Below, piece by piece: positions 12,124-25,559 of a stretch of 64,000 nt of DNA (position 1 is the stretch's first letter; each line of letters starts with the position of its first letter). The translations under genes were made by a program, and so were the position numbers. The notes below the pieces were generated by a model. The model ran no database searches, was not told the DNA's origin, and was given only the letters and a program-made list of their open reading frames with translations. The DNA is from Terebella lapidaria. Its lineage: Eukaryota > Annelida > Polychaeta > Terebellida > Terebellidae. The stretch covers positions 57,889,977-57,953,976 of the forward strand of contig OX424555.1 of NCBI GenBank assembly GCA_949152475.1, read 5' to 3'.

Positions 12124-12864
12124 TGGTCCGCTACCTTTGGATCCAGTCAGCGGAGTTGAAATTTGAAATTCATTTAATGATTTTCAGACTTTTAAAGAAT
12201 CATCAATATGACATTGTGCATTCGAAAACAGAAAGTTGGGATCACATAATATCTTTAGCGTGGAATTTTGGGTAATTTTACTCCAGCAATACCACCAAAG
12301 TGGCCGTTTTTGGCCATTTTCACTTAAATCAATATTCAATAAATCTTGTGGAAAAATTTCTTTGCCATTTTGTTTATTTATCAACGAACCGCCTTGTATG
12401 TTTTTGAAACAAAACAATATGGGGGTCACCATGCTAGTTGTTTTGTTAGAGGTTGTCATATATGTGGATATCGGTGAATTTATACAAATTTTCAGCAAAT
12501 TTAGGTGGAATTTCCTATTTTTGCTTCATATGAATGCCTTCACATGAAAAAATAGCACGGTGGTCCCCATATTTTTTTTGTATCAAAAACATATAACACA
12601 GCAGTTAGTTGATAAATAAACAAATTTCCATAAAAATCAATTCACAAGCTTTCATTGAATCTTGATTTTTTGTGAAAATTATCAAATATAACCCATTTTG
12701 TTGGCATTTTGGTGGTGAAATTATGCATAATTCCAAACTAAATAGAATATTTGATCCCAATTTTCTGTTTTCGAGTGTATAGTCATATTGATGATTCTTC
12801 AAAAGTCTGAAAATCATCAAACGAATTTCAAATTTCAGCCCTTCTGTTTGGATCGAAAGGGAGC
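12124..12864. mobile_element. Foldback element with long terminal inverted repeats
   Basis: The two ends are imperfect inverted copies over roughly 150-180 bp each. On the left AAATTTGAAATTCATTTAAT, GATTTTCAGACTTTTAAAGA and CATCAATATGAC run inward. The right end read on the other strand gives AAATTTGAAATTCGTTTGAT, GATTTTCAGACTTTTGAAGA and CATCAATATGAC. The related segment at 8330-8450 lacks this block, so it is an insertion. The inner part has no transposase; open frames of about 100 codons on both strands (12184-12498, 12236-12547) overlap each other and cross the arm, and look accidental. The superfamily cannot be assigned because the target duplication is blurred. Confidence 0.72.
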
Positions 12865-12869
12865 CAACA

Positions 12870-15120
12870 TCGTATACATGTCACCCATCAAAACCAGGTT
12901 CATTTATGGAAAAACTATTGCTAAAAATAATGGCTAGAATCTAAAAAACAGGGCTTCAACTCACCGACCAACTTCTGACAATCCAGTTGCTATATTCAGC
13001 ACATGGAAAGTCTTGTTATGACCCGAGCACAAATCTAATTTGTGTGTGTCATATACATCACCAGTAAAGTCGTCCACATTATAGTCCACGCGGAGGCATA
13101 TTGTAGAAAAGTCTTGATACGTTTATGCAATATCATATAGGCACGTAAATGGAAATGGAGGATTTCTTTTTTTCAAGAATCATTATCATTATTATAACCG
13201 GCATTTATTTAATGCCTTGTCATAAGTAAATAGAGAAGTATGGTAGTTCTTGCCACCAACCACATCAGTGATTGTTTCAATTGTAAGGCCTATTGATGTA
13301 ATAGGCTTCACATTCAACATAACCATATACCAGAGTAATGTGGATACCATGTCGAAAGTACCTTGGCATATTCATACTCAATATAATTCATTTGAAGAGA
13401 AAGAATCCCTCAAATTTGTAGTCAGGGTGATATTATTCGCTAAACCAATCAAACTCATATTGCACACTGATTCTCTTTGCAAAGAAACGTGTTCTGCAGT
13501 ACATGATGTGTGTACGTAATAATTCCAGCACCGCGAATACGGCATATGTCATAATTAAGTTGTCAGACCCTGCTATAAATACTCGTCTGTTAAAGCCGAG
13601 GCCGGAAATAAACATTTTTACGACGGGCTCCACCTGATCCAGGACAAAATAATGGGCTAAAAATGGTTTCTGATTTACTGAGGCTTGGTTCAGGTCATCT
13701 CGTGCAAAATAACACTTTAGTTAGGCTGGGGTACGTATTCCATCCATATGTGGGGTATATCGGGGAGAAATGATACGAATACAATTAAGGAACAATGTAA
13801 TATCAGTTTGTCACTTAAATGTCAATTAAATGTTTCCAGGAACGAGGTCCATAATATTTTTTTTTAGTTCTAAACATTCCTCATATGTCGTTCTTTATTT
13901 CTTGGAATCATATAGTATTCACGTTTTCGCTGTACAATAGGAACTTAACCTTTCCCTGATTTACACCATCGATGTTTAATAACATTCAATGATACAATGA
14001 TTACATACAGTGACCAAATATGACAGGTAAATATCTACATCGCCCAGGGAACCAAATTCGATGCAAAGTTGCACATCTGTGAGAGACACATTAAACCCTC
14101 GAATATTAAACCCACGTCTGGCTGCGGTGGAGAACCAGATATGCAAATTATTGGAACGTGATTTGCAAACAATTTCAGGTCTTGTACGTCGAGCTTTGAA
14201 ACCATGATTGTCACGTTGAAAAAGGCAAGGAGGTAACGAATTATCTATTTTTTTCTGAAACCTTACGGACAACATTTCTTTCTCTTTAACAAGATTGGTA
14301 TGTCATGATAATGTTGTATGACGTCTGTTGCGATTGGGTTTTATCGGTGCATGTTTATATTGGAATAACAACACCTTATCGAACTGTATTGCCTGTACCG
14401 CTTCCGCACTGCATAATATATCAACGGTATGGTTTCTACTTGTTATAGTTGTGAGATGAACTATTAGTTTCAATTACTCAATCGACATATTTCTGTGACT
14501 TTCGTAATGTAGTTTTGGTCTATCTGTTAATGTTGCCATGTTTAGAACAGTTTAGCTATGTTATGATCATTTCAGTGTGTTGTCTGCTTCCAGCCATTGT
14601 TCAGTCGGCAATAAAATATCATCCAATGCTACACATCTTTAGGGACAATATGAGCGTTGCGTCATTGTCTGGGTGCGGCAGAGCACGAGTTTTGCAAATT
14701 ATAGAAACGCGATTCGCATAGTGGAATATATTGCTATAAATAGAGACTTTCTCATTAATACCGAAAACCTTACAGTTATATGTCATATTCCAATATTGGT
14801 TGGCTTGAATATATATTAGTTTAAATATCCTCCCATATTTTAATGATAAATAGCAGTACTTCACCAGCTCTAGAATTAGAAACCATGACTACCACGTTGA
14901 AAAAGGCAAGGAGGTGACGAATTATATCTAATGCAGCGTTCATTTCTCTGCGGAAGTTTAATCTAATTTGTTTCCTTTAATATGCAGCGCTGGGAAAATC
15001 GAACGTTCACATGTTGCAGTTATAGGGGAATTCAATAACAAGATCCAAATGCAAGGAGACAACTGATGTTGCATACATTCGATCGAACCAGCTTGAATTT
15101 CAGCTTGAGCTGATAAGTTG
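12870..15120 (+). repeat. Set I segmental duplication, copy d
   Basis: Aligns with copy c from CCCATCAAAACC(G)AGGTTC (about 12885) through AGACAACTGATGTTG (about 15055). Relative to copy c it has an extra insertion of about 500 bp (14210-14730) that repeats the TGCAAATTAT and TTAGAAACCATGA blocks and resembles 5080-5300 of copy a. The acceptor-like TTTCCTTTAATATGCAG before CGCTGGGAAAATCGAA (about 14970) is kept in copies a, c and d, though no exon after it stays open in all. Confidence 0.6.
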
Positions 15121-15880
15121 CTCTCCTTTTAAAGAGGCGTGCACGACATACATATGTATATTATATAGTGTGCATGATGTTAAAATGGCAGCGCAAGTAC
15201 TTTCTAAACAATAATATAAACATTGACAAGGACATCAACAATAAAAGCCCCAGTAAAACCAAATAGATCATAACCCAAAGCAAATATAAGCTTTCTGGTA
15301 GAATCTGACGCTGTTATATTTTTGGAAGACATGTGACAAATATGTTCATCCCAATGGAAATCAGTCGCGTGACCTCTTGTGTCCCACATTCCCAATGCCG
15401 TCATGATAGCGATATTCAATTACCAGATTGAATATCTTCGTCTTGGTCCTCAATCCTCCACCAACAGGAGCTTCGTATCTAGTTTGTTATAGTATACTTA
15501 TAATATTCTAAAGACCTTAACGTGGCAATTCAATGTGCAAATAATAGTTATGCAAATTTGAAATTTGCAAAAATGTGAAAGTCATGAAATGATGTTGTGC
15601 GAGTCAAGAACAAAATGCAATTTGCCGTACATTGGTGTAAACGAGTCAAAATCTCAATTAGTTGTCACAAATTATTTGTTTTTCTGAAGGTATTTGGATG
15701 AAGCCACGTTATAGCTTGTACTTGGAGTTATAACGCATCTCTCCATACTGGGCTTCTCATGATGTCTGCAACTTAGACGAAACACCGTTAAAAACCTTGA
15801 AAATGAATAACAGAAACAATACGTTTTCCACGCATTCCTTGAATTGGGATATTTTTTTATTACTTTGAAAACTAGCGCAG
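15120..15880. other. Unique spacer between set I and set II
   Basis: No second copy seen in the window. A minus-strand frame, 15419-15204, ends in a hydrophobic segment (FGFTGAFIVDVLVNVYIIV) after STRKLIFALGYDL. It could be a last exon with a membrane or GPI-type tail, by analogy with the gene at 1.1 kb. I could not confirm an acceptor in phase, so it is only noted. Confidence 0.35.
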
Positions 15881-17712
15881 ATATGATCCTGATTGAAAAC
15901 TATTTGGTGAAGTAATCTGGTGCAGGTGATGGGATGCTTGCGGACGAGCCATTTTGCACGTCTCCTGTGTTACCAAGGACATAATATGACCTTGGTCAAT
16001 TAGCAGATACTTCACGGGCGTAATCCCAACGTAAGAACCTCATCAATTAAGAGGGATCATTCGGACTTCATTCGATCAATTCGTCTAGACAGGTTACTAA
16101 TACAAGATGGAATTTGGATTACATATCCAACCCTTTAAACTTGGTTGATTCTTAAACTGCAAGAATCATAACCCGTATAATGCAGACTTGTTACGAAAAA
16201 GGTATCCTATATATATAGGACAGTAAGCTATTATTCTGTATCACACAGTAACCAAACCCTGTTACATATCGTAACATATTGTTATTCAGAAGAGGAAACG
16301 TAAGTTCCCCTATACTGTATGAATTTATATTAGCACTTATCTACAGTTGCCCAGGGAACCTAATTTGATTCGAAAATGGATTTTTGTAAGAAAACCATTA
16401 GGCCCTCGAGTATTACATCAGTGTCTGGCTGCGCTAAATAACTAGATATGCAAATTTCTGGAACGTGATCCGCATTGAAGAATTCCGGTTGTACCTATTA
16501 TGATTTTACAGCCTTCATGCGTCTACAAAAAAATGTATTCACGCTCGTTCATGAAGGTGTGTCAGGGAATATCTGACAGGGAAATAACTGCGAAGTAAAT
16601 CTTGAAAATGTGTATACGGTACACTGTCCACTGGGTTGATGGTAAATATATCGAATCTAGAAAATAACCTTATGGTCCTGAGTTTTACCATCAAGCTGGT
16701 GTGTTTATATAATTATGTGTTATTTCAATCCCTTTCTCGTTAAGGAGTTAGGTTGAAAATATATTTTGTTGCTTATGCATTATATTTGAGTTTCTGATAC
16801 CGCTGGCCAATTAGCAGGTAAAATCCACACTTGGGGAAAACATACTGACACGAATTATGAGTCGCATGTGTAGCGTTACCCTCGCTGCTGTCTTTTCGAA
16901 CTATCCTTCACCAACATCTATATTTATTTGTATACAGTAGATTGGTGGGAATCTGCTCAAGACGTGGTACAAATACACAGTTGCTTCTCTTCTGTAGAGC
17001 TGAAGTTCAGTACAACACATGCCTGAATACAACCAATTCCCTATTCAACAAGACATACACTGTTGTGCTATATTTAGAATGGTGCCTTATCTACGGAATG
17101 GATTGCATTCGGTTGGGCCATCTCGTACGTGCCCCTCATTACCAATGAGACAACGATACCATTGATCAATTAGCAGGTCGTTTTACAAATGTAATGCTCT
17201 CGTAAGAACTTCCTTGGTTTGTGGGGTTCCTGTCAGGCTTCTGATTCACCAGGGTTAGTTCAATTGCATCTTGTCTATCCTACCCAATTAGAAGATTTAT
17301 TGTTATTATAAAAGAAATATTGATAAGGTGTGGATTCAGCGACGAAACGTGTTCAGGTTAAATTCACCATGACACATATCATGATGAAAGTATGAGAACC
17401 GAAACGATTGGAGACTATAACCATGCACTAATTGTCATAGATATATTTTTTTCGTGATTCATTTTAACATATTTTTGATGTTCTGTTTTATAGCACTTAG
17501 GCCTACCTTCGAGTTCAAAATGATTTTGACTCAGAAGTTCTTCAACTGTTACAAATTTATATCTCGATATTGAAAAGATAAATAATTTATAGTACATTTT
17601 TTACTGATAAAAACCTTGCAGTTTGAACGCCATTTATTTAAAAGTTGGTGCTGCTTTATCAGCAGCTCAGGTCTTCTCTCTACAAACATAGTGTACTTTG
17701 TTTGCTATTACT

Positions 17713-17892
17713 CCAGTGGAGATAATATTGCAGCCTCCGAGAATTAGATATTCTGTGACGAGTAACAGCAAATGTAAGATGACAAGTGCTCCATCAGAGA
17801 GCGAAGGATGTCCATTCAGATACTCAACACGCTTCAAAGTGGAACAATCGGTTTTTGTTTTCTGTTTGAAAGTGATCAGTAGCTGTCCTTAG
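17713..17892 (+). pseudogene. Degenerate copy of the Rel-homology-like exon, set II unit 1
   Basis: In the plus frame this reads VEIILQPPRIRYSVTSNSK, then TSAPSESEG and FRYSTRF, in register with 28328 and 38401. After FK it diverges and loses the LYVTKM end kept by units 2 and 3. The upstream exon-like island of this unit (about 16150-16310) has an in-frame stop, so unit 1 looks like a pseudogene copy. See the unit 3 entry for the basis of the Rel comparison. Confidence 0.3.
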
Positions 17893-18563
17893 AGCAGCTG
17901 TACTATTTGTCTAATAATTTGACATTGAAAATCGGACTTAAAAAATAGTTTCGCAAGGAGCGGTTCCCATGCAGTGATGCAAGATCAACAAAAATAGCTG
18001 AAAATATAGAATAATACACAGCCCTATCACTTGGAACTCGTATATATATGTATGGTGTCATAGTGATGGAATCCCAAATATTCAGTTTGATTCTTTTGTG
18101 TTGCAAATAACAACAATATAGGGACATCCGTGTCTCTGTTTATGTTAGTGCAGATGTAAACAATTCGTTCACATAGTACGTTTTACGGTATGTTCAAACT
18201 CCACTGCATGGTAGCATCTGATATATGATAGCCAATTGATTGATAACGAATTTCTGAGACCGATTATTCAACTTTAAATCGCATCCATGTGGAGACCTAT
18301 ATATGACTAAATTGCAAATAAAGAACGAATAGGGAACAACCATCGGATACCATGATATGTAATGTTCAAGAAACAGTAATGAAACTAGATATGATGCTTC
18401 CAAGACATATGCATGACAATTTATGTGGTCGCTGCACTATTGTAACCGCCATATCTCAAGTTGATTGGTTCGTATGAACTTCGCTGTGTATGCAGAATGT
18501 TAGCTGGGAGAACGCTGAAGAAATATTCTGGTCTATGCATTATCATATATCTATTCTGATTTT

Positions 18564-19955
18564 TAGGTTACCGGACCTATGGTCCGATAACCTATTGGCA
18601 TGGCGTTGCGTCCGTCGTCCGTCGTCGTCGTCGTCCGTCGTCGTCGTCGTCGCCGTTGTCGTCGTCGTCGTCCACATTTTTATCTTTTTTGTTTATGGGC
18701 GAATTTTTCTGAAATTTTGCACAAAAATACTTAAAAATAATTCAAGAAGGAGGTATTTTTTAGTTTTTTTGATTTTCGCATTTTTTTTCAAAATGGCGGC
18801 CGTTTTAGACGAAAAATGCCTGATTTTGGACTTTGGCGGCCATGTTATCAAAATCTGTTCAGTAACTTTTTTTCTTTTTGATACATAACACTCCTCATAT
18901 GTACTTCTATGATGTCTATAAATTTTGGCCCAAACTCGGCCCAAATGGGACTTTCCCATGTTAAATTCTCCTATGCCTCATAATGGGACACATTATGCCT
19001 AATATCTCACTTAATATTGAGATTAGAGACTAGGAATCAATTGTGGACATATAGGAAATGATATATCCTGAATATTCTCGTGACCTTGAATTTGACCTCT
19101 GACCTCAGTTTTAAGGTCAGAGCACAAAATGGCTTATATCTTGCTTATTATTGACTCTACAGCTTAGGAATCAATTGTGGACATATAGGAAATGATATAT
19201 GCTGAATATTCTGATGACCATGAATTTGACCTTTGACCCCATTTTCAAGGTCATAGGACAAAATGGCTTATATCTCGCTTATTATCGACTCTACATCTTA
19301 GGAATCAATTGTGGACATATAGGAAATGATATATGCTGATTATTCTGATGACCTTAAATTTGACCTTTGACCCCATTTTCAAGGTCATAGGACAAAATAG
19401 CTAATATCTCACTTGTCATCGACTTTACGGCTTACGAATCAGTTCTGAACATATAGGAAATGATATATGCAAATTATTGTCGTGACCTTGAATTTGACCT
19501 TTGACCTCATTTTCAAAGTCACAGGACAAAGTGGCTAATATCTCACTTATTATCGATTTCACAGCTTAGGAATCAATTGTGGACATATAGGAAATGATAT
19601 TTGCTGAATATTCTCGAGACCTTGAATTTGACCTCTGACCTCATTTTCAAGGTCCAAGTACAAACTGGCTCATATCTTGCTCCTCTATTGACTGTGTGGC
19701 TTGGGAATCAATTGTGGACATATAGAAAATGATATACACTGAATATTTTGATGACCTTGAATTTGACCTTTTGCCTTCATTTTCAAGGCCACAGCACAAA
19801 ATTGCCAATATCTCTCTGTTTTGAATTTACAGCTTAGCAATCAACTGTGGACATGATATATGCTTGATATTATATATGCTGAATATTCTTTTGACCTTGA
19901 CTTTAACCAGTGACCTGGCTAACATCTAAAATATTAAACATTGTCCGGTAACCTA
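18564..19955 (+). mobile_element. Hairpin-ended element carrying 134-bp tandem monomers
   Basis: The left end is a near-perfect hairpin, TAGGTTACCGGACC-tat-GGTCCGATAACCTA (18564-18594). The right end has the inverse GTCCGGTAACCTAT (19943-19956). Inside are a GTC/CGTC microsatellite (18612-18672), an A/T-rich segment with AAAATGGCGGCCG, then about seven tandem monomers of roughly 134 bp. Each monomer contains GGAATCAATTGTGGACATAT, AGGAAATGATAT and TGACCTTGAATTTGACC. Units 2 and 3 lack the block at this place, so it is an insertion. No transposase or helicase is encoded, so it is non-autonomous; the class is uncertain (foldback or Helitron-like). Confidence 0.7.
18607..18673 (+). repeat. GTC/CGTC microsatellite
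   Basis: An almost pure run of (GTC)n with interspersed CGTCC units inside the hairpin-ended element. In frame it gives a meaningless Ser/Val run (SSSSSVVVVV), so the 132-codon frame at 18490-18888 is rejected as coding. Confidence 0.9.
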
Positions 19956-22469
19956 TCTTTGGCCCTTGGTCTAATTTTTCTAACTCGTTTACACTTTTTT
20001 GGCGATATTTTCGCGATGCTAATTGGTATCGTTCTCTAACTTGACATACTTCACCTGAGAGTCAAACGGCAATAGGTACCAATTGAAATAACATTTTCAA
20101 ATTGATCTAGAGATCGCTGGCCACCGTTACAATGTATAAATTAATTCTGCTTTATGGAAATCATTTCGTCGTGTCATTTCCCTCTGCATAAGATATTACG
20201 TGCAATGCCTTCAAGCTCCGAATATGAACACAGAGAAGCAGATATCATCTACACTTCAAGGCAAATTTTCACAACATCAAGACAATATTTCGTAATATTT
20301 ATATACAATATTCAAGATCATATCTTGACAATTCTAGCCACAAATTAGACACAATAAATGTTCAAGCCTAGCATGCAAGCATTAAACCTCCGATATGTCA
20401 GGTATATCCGGACAAATGTTATGTCACCAAGATGTTCACGTAGCCACAAGCATTGTACATTCATACATAATAATCCCTTCGCATCCAACACAATACAACC
20501 GACGGTTTATCACGGACTCCTGTGTCGCAATCACATCAATTTGGTCAGCCGGTCGAGGTCATTGCAAAAGGCACCACGTTTATCGCACTTGTGAGGTCAG
20601 GAAGGACACTACATGCTTAATTAACTTCGTGGTTTGGTGCTAACATTGTACTGGTATTTGTAGCAATGTTGGTAGCTAATTTGTGGATGCATATATGTGT
20701 ATGGATCGCGACATGTCACACATAGAAAGCCAGTGATGCAAATGTTCACCTGCTACAGTTATCCATGCGATGTCCTAGTACCTAAACAGTTACTTGTTAT
20801 GCCCATGCATTATCCGTCACTGTGAATCTCTTCACGCGATTTTCACGAAAACAACGCTGATCGAGTTAAAATAGCCTGGTGGTCGAATATAATACGAGAA
20901 AAAAACACTAGTTTTGGTCATCACATATGGGAAACAAAACTATACTTTTTCGGTGTGCAAAACTGAAAAAAAAAATACTTTCTGTGTGTGCAAAAATATT
21001 CAGGGAATACCATCAGCACATAGAAACACCAGGACCAGGACCATCGAAACTCCAAACACCATGACAAAAATGGAGTAAATGAAACGAAATTAACTGCCAG
21101 GGTTCATGTACATGGACACATCACACAATATAATGTTAGACTAGAATCAACATTCAGTATTGTCTTCATAGTTTTATCAAACGTGTGAGTGATTATATGG
21201 TACAGTTGTCATATACTTTGCAGAGTTTTCAGTATTCATCCACAGTTGAATAACTGTGTGTCCGTGGAACACGAATCTAACTTGGTCCAATTACCCAGGG
21301 GTTACCATGACGACAGTATGTACTGTCAACATATATATCGCAATATATACATAAACTGGAAGTATACAAGTATTTAGCAATGTCATACATAATACAGGGT
21401 ACAAACGGCAAACAACAGCAAAACTGTAGTCTATTAAATAATCTGAATGTATACATGGAACTACAGCTGCACTCGACTCCACAGCTACTTTAGGACTCAT
21501 CTCTGACCTTTATGAGCAGCTTGTGCAACGCCGTCGGCATTATCATTACAATGCAATAAAAGATAAGATTCACCACCAAAAGATCACGTATTCAATTACT
21601 ACCCTGAAACCTAAGCTGAGCACAGCGAAGACCTCATGTCTGTCCATCCGATGTGATCTCATCTGGGAAGCTTTCTCATGTCATCGTAAGGTGGTGACAT
21701 CGTCGTCACGTGGGATGATGGATTTCATGATCCATTTATTATTCCTGTTTAAGGAATTATGAACCAACGAACATGGGCCGTGTGTTGTCGAGTTCGTTTT
21801 TATCCAATTTATCGTTTCAATATTGATCAAATAAAAACTGTGTCGACGACTATGTTAGACTCTGGTATAAACAGCCAGGCACCGGCACCTGGTTAGAAAA
21901 GCAAACATCTGGAAATTGTAGTTATAGAAGAAGCAGCAGGGACAATATGCACACGGTCAAAATTCATCCTACGAGAGAATCGCAACTCTCGAACTTTCAA
22001 ATATGATCAAGCTTCGCCTTCCAACTTAACCTTCTGGTAACTGTCATAGTTGGACCATAAATGACATTGTTTTCCCGGATGTGTCGAATGGTGTGGATAT
22101 AATCACAACAGCCACCATACGACGTGTCTTGTATAGCTTATGTGCATGGATAGAACATCGGACATATTCACATTTTACGCACGATTCACATTTTTATTGC
22201 CGCAGGGTTTGTTCAATGAACAAAACGTTAAAGCACATATATGCCAACTATTCTCCCATCACTACAGAAATCTATTCTACTATATCAGCGTAACTTCACA
22301 TTGTCAATTATGCATATCCTTGCAGTCACCGCAATCCATTTTATTATACCAGAGGCTAAATATTTGATCGGATGATATTCGAAAAGACAAAAAGGATAGA
22401 GAAGTGCAACAGAAACTCCCATCTGGTGAACATACTGATGTTATTGATAATATCTCTTGTTCATAAATT

Positions 22470-22582
22470 AGTTACATAAATTTTAACGAGATATGTCGTT
22501 TTAACGAGATACTATCTCTTTAAAACGATTTAGCCTTCCCTTCAAAACGACCTTTTTATCTCGCTAAAACGACTTAATTTTT
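22470..22582 (+). repeat. Degenerate array of ~21-bp units (TTAAAACGACTTATCTCG)
   Basis: Repeated ATCTCG(T/C)TAAAACGA-like words occur in both orientations (AACGAGATATGTCGTTTTAA, then CTCGCTAAAACGACTTA). The array gives palindromic units. The same array occurs in unit 2 at 33195-33310, so it predates the duplication. Confidence 0.6.
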
Positions 22583-25120
22583 TCATGTGGCAGCAATTTG
22601 CATTTCCGTTAGTCGCTGATAGAAAATATTTCAGAGTTAAAGCTCGCGATTCCTTCCACATTCATCATAAACTCGCAGTTTTGCATGACCAATTCACGTT
22701 TAAAATACTTGGTGTAATGGAGCTTCAATCAAAAATATAACATAATGGCTATAGCTAGGCAACTGTCGAGCTATTTACTGGTGGTTCAGCTAATCATGAT
22801 ACTTTCATGCTAATACACAATGATTTCTCGTCGACTGAAATCGTTTATTGCTGTTCGGTAACAAATGTTTCAAGCAGACACTGATGATTCTTTCTGTTAT
22901 CTAATTATTATGAATGAATGTACCAGCGCTGTACAGGGAATCGCACTAGAATGAGAGAGAATATTTTTATAAGATCAATCGAATATATTCAAACGAAAAT
23001 TTAACACATTTGACCATAATGCCGCGTTACTTTGTTTTGCAAATCAAATCTGCATGAGCAAGCTAGAGGATCGATACCGAGTCACGATAGATAATACACG
23101 GTGTTCGAAAAGTAACATGATTGCCATGAGGTGACAATATTTCCCGTCATATGAAAGATATGAAAGTGAAAGTTTCTCACATTCATAGGAACTGCTCTGA
23201 ACAGCAATATGGCTGTCCGTTCAAGTAGCAGGGTGCCAGGAATTGGTGGGTGAACTCGACGTCGAGAGCCAATGGATACCGTCGGCTTTTAGTTGATTAA
23301 ATTACGAACACCACAGTGTCTGAATCGGTGTGACACCGGTTATTTGGTATGTCCCCTCCGTCCCTATGACGCATCAAACATCTAGCGTTGCCGCCTAGTA
23401 CTGAACCAGGGGAAGTTGATGCCCATGTTGGTCCCAAGATGCCGGAGTGGCTTGCCGGGGCATAATTGTTTTGTCCCTGCTAACATTGCACGGGACCATA
23501 TCAGCTCATCTGTCGAAGGAGTAAGAATGAAAGCTACCTGCTGTTCGAAACAGAGAAACCTAACGAATTGTGAACGAATGAGTTCATATGATCCATTGAC
23601 CTCAGTTCACTCAGGTCTGATGAAATATGTATTAAGATATTAAGGTGAGATTAGGAGAGCCTCCATTAAATGGTCATTGAGACTTGAAATATATCATTTC
23701 TATATCTTGCTTGCAGGCAGTTGCTCCAAAATTGTGGTATATAACTTTTCCACGCTCTCTAAAGTGTGAAATATTATAAATGCATATCACCTAATACATA
23801 TATATTACTACGAAGTTAATACAACAGATTTTCTCACAATCTTGTTGTTCTCTAGTTCCGCATAAGACGGCTTAGCTACTGGTAGAAGCAAAATTGAGCG
23901 GAAGGATGAACGGTTTTCTGAAAATCTAATGCAGTGGACTGGTCTTACCTCAGTCTTACCTCTGATACCTCTGCAGGTGTACCCATATTATGTTTGCATG
24001 AATCATCACTGTGTGAGTAGATGGCTGCATGCCTTTCTTCAGTTCCTCTCGTTGATATTTTTTTTCGCTTCATGAGATCATTTCTGGTGGTTCCAAAACT
24101 TTTATATCATCCAAGGGAAATCCATCGTTAGTGAACTGCACAGTCCCCGTGTTCTTGCTCATGAAAACATGACCAAACTAGACGTAAGTGTTATGACGTT
24201 ATTTACTGACGCAAAACCGTGATGTATTATTCAGCTGTTGTGAAACCTCGAGCCACTCATCGGATCTGACTGCACACTACCCTGTCGCTGGCAGCTCTTG
24301 CTTCCAACAACAGCTCGCTGGAAAATGGCAGATGCACTATTGAGTTTGTCGGATGTAACAGTCAATATACAACTGAGACATTGTAGGCAAGTACGGAAAT
24401 GCCTGTTTCTGAATACTGGATCAGCTAGTCTCCTGGTGAAAAAAAAATGCAGCACGGACTGAATGTGGCTACCTTCCCTATGCGTCAAAACACCATACTA
24501 ATGAAATGATGAGACCAATATTTATGGTCCTTCCCGCTTTTGTAAACCTTCTGCATTGTGTGGAGAACATCATCCGCAATAATTTCTATGGTGACACCTA
24601 ACTATGAAACCCTGCTGTTAGATACTTGGATCCATGACCCGCAATGCGCCATCCAACTAATCTTATATCATTATCACTGAAGTACCGAAGCGAGCGTGCC
24701 TCAATCAATTTGCTCTTTCTTCTGAAGCTTATTAGCTAATTATGGTAGCCACACTGGCACACTAACATCGCTCTTTCGTGTCTTCTCCGTCCCGTATTCA
24801 CGGGTTTCCCTTGGGAGGTCATGTGTTCGATGCGATGTGATCAGTTATCCCTCGTGGTATTACGATATGGCAATTGTCACCAGCAAAGCAAATAAGCAAA
24901 TATTTTGGTCGAGTCACTGAAAGACCAATGCTCACCATCGTTCTTTGTTGATCTCAGAATAGTTTCCATTTGTGGTATTCGAGCTTGTATGGTATATTAG
25001 GTTGACTATTGGCGGAAACATACACAATACATTAACCATAAAAAGCAATGTACTGAGAGTATATTCTTCTTTAACTGACAAGACGTAATTTTTGTTCTGT
25101 TGCTTTGGACATTTCCACAG

Positions 25121-25294
25121 GTTCCTAACACTTTTGCAAGTATTTACATTGTCGCCTTCAAGTGCCGTCGAGACTGTCGGGTGTTTAACTGTGGACAGGG
25201 GGAGTTCCATGCAGTTGATAGATGTTCGATTACTGGAGAACTGCTGATGAAAAACAATTCTGTATATTTGACATTAGACATTTCATTATTTTGA
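25121..25294 (+). CDS. Exon-like island VPNTFASIYIV, set II unit 1
   Basis: A good acceptor (ATTTCCACAG) precedes a frame open for 57 codons to a TGA. It reads VPNTFASIYIVAFKCRRDC, then VFNCGQGEFHAVDRC and ITGELL, with six cysteines. Unit 3 has the same acceptor and an open frame with substitutions (49147-49296: VPNTFANIYNVVSKCRRGC). Unit 2 has lost the segment. Retention of the frame in two diverged copies suggests former or present coding, as a terminal exon. No family is recognised. Confidence 0.35.
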   Translation, partial: VPNTFASIYIVAFKCRRDCRVFNCGQGEFHAVDRCSITGELLMKNNSVYLTLDISLF

Positions 25295-25559
25295 TTGCAC
25301 GAACATTACTCAATTCATCTCACACCATTCGCATCTGCTTCATGGAGAGAAGCCACTGGTATTCACTGGGAACCAGTTTATAATTCTATATGATATCATT
25401 AGTGTCAATTTTGGGTTACCGAACCAAAATGATAATCGTTTTCTATCTGGATGCCCAAAACCACCACAATGTATTTTACTGCATTCTGCTCCAAACCTAT
25501 TCAGTAACGTTTCTATTGAGTCCAATGGTGAGTAGTTTGGACCATTTTTCTTGTGCATA

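Noticed and set aside
12184..12547. Overlapping frames of 103-104 codons on opposite strands
   Set aside because: They mirror each other in a foldback element and show no domain.
18490..18888. 132-codon plus frame with a Ser/Val run
   Set aside because: It is driven by the GTC/CGTC microsatellite and crosses the boundary of an inserted element that is absent from the paralogous units.
20395..20643. Island around GGTCAGCCGGTCGAGG with frames on both strands
   Set aside because: The plus frames differ between copies. The minus frame (TVLADLASAINVV) is intact in units 2 and 3 but broken in unit 1 and has no clear splice sites.
23416..23643. Island LVPRCRSGLPGH kept in units 1, 2 and 3 (also 34032 and 47330)
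   Set aside because: Both strands are open in all copies and the nucleotide identity is high, so frame retention is not informative. It is left as part of the repeat.
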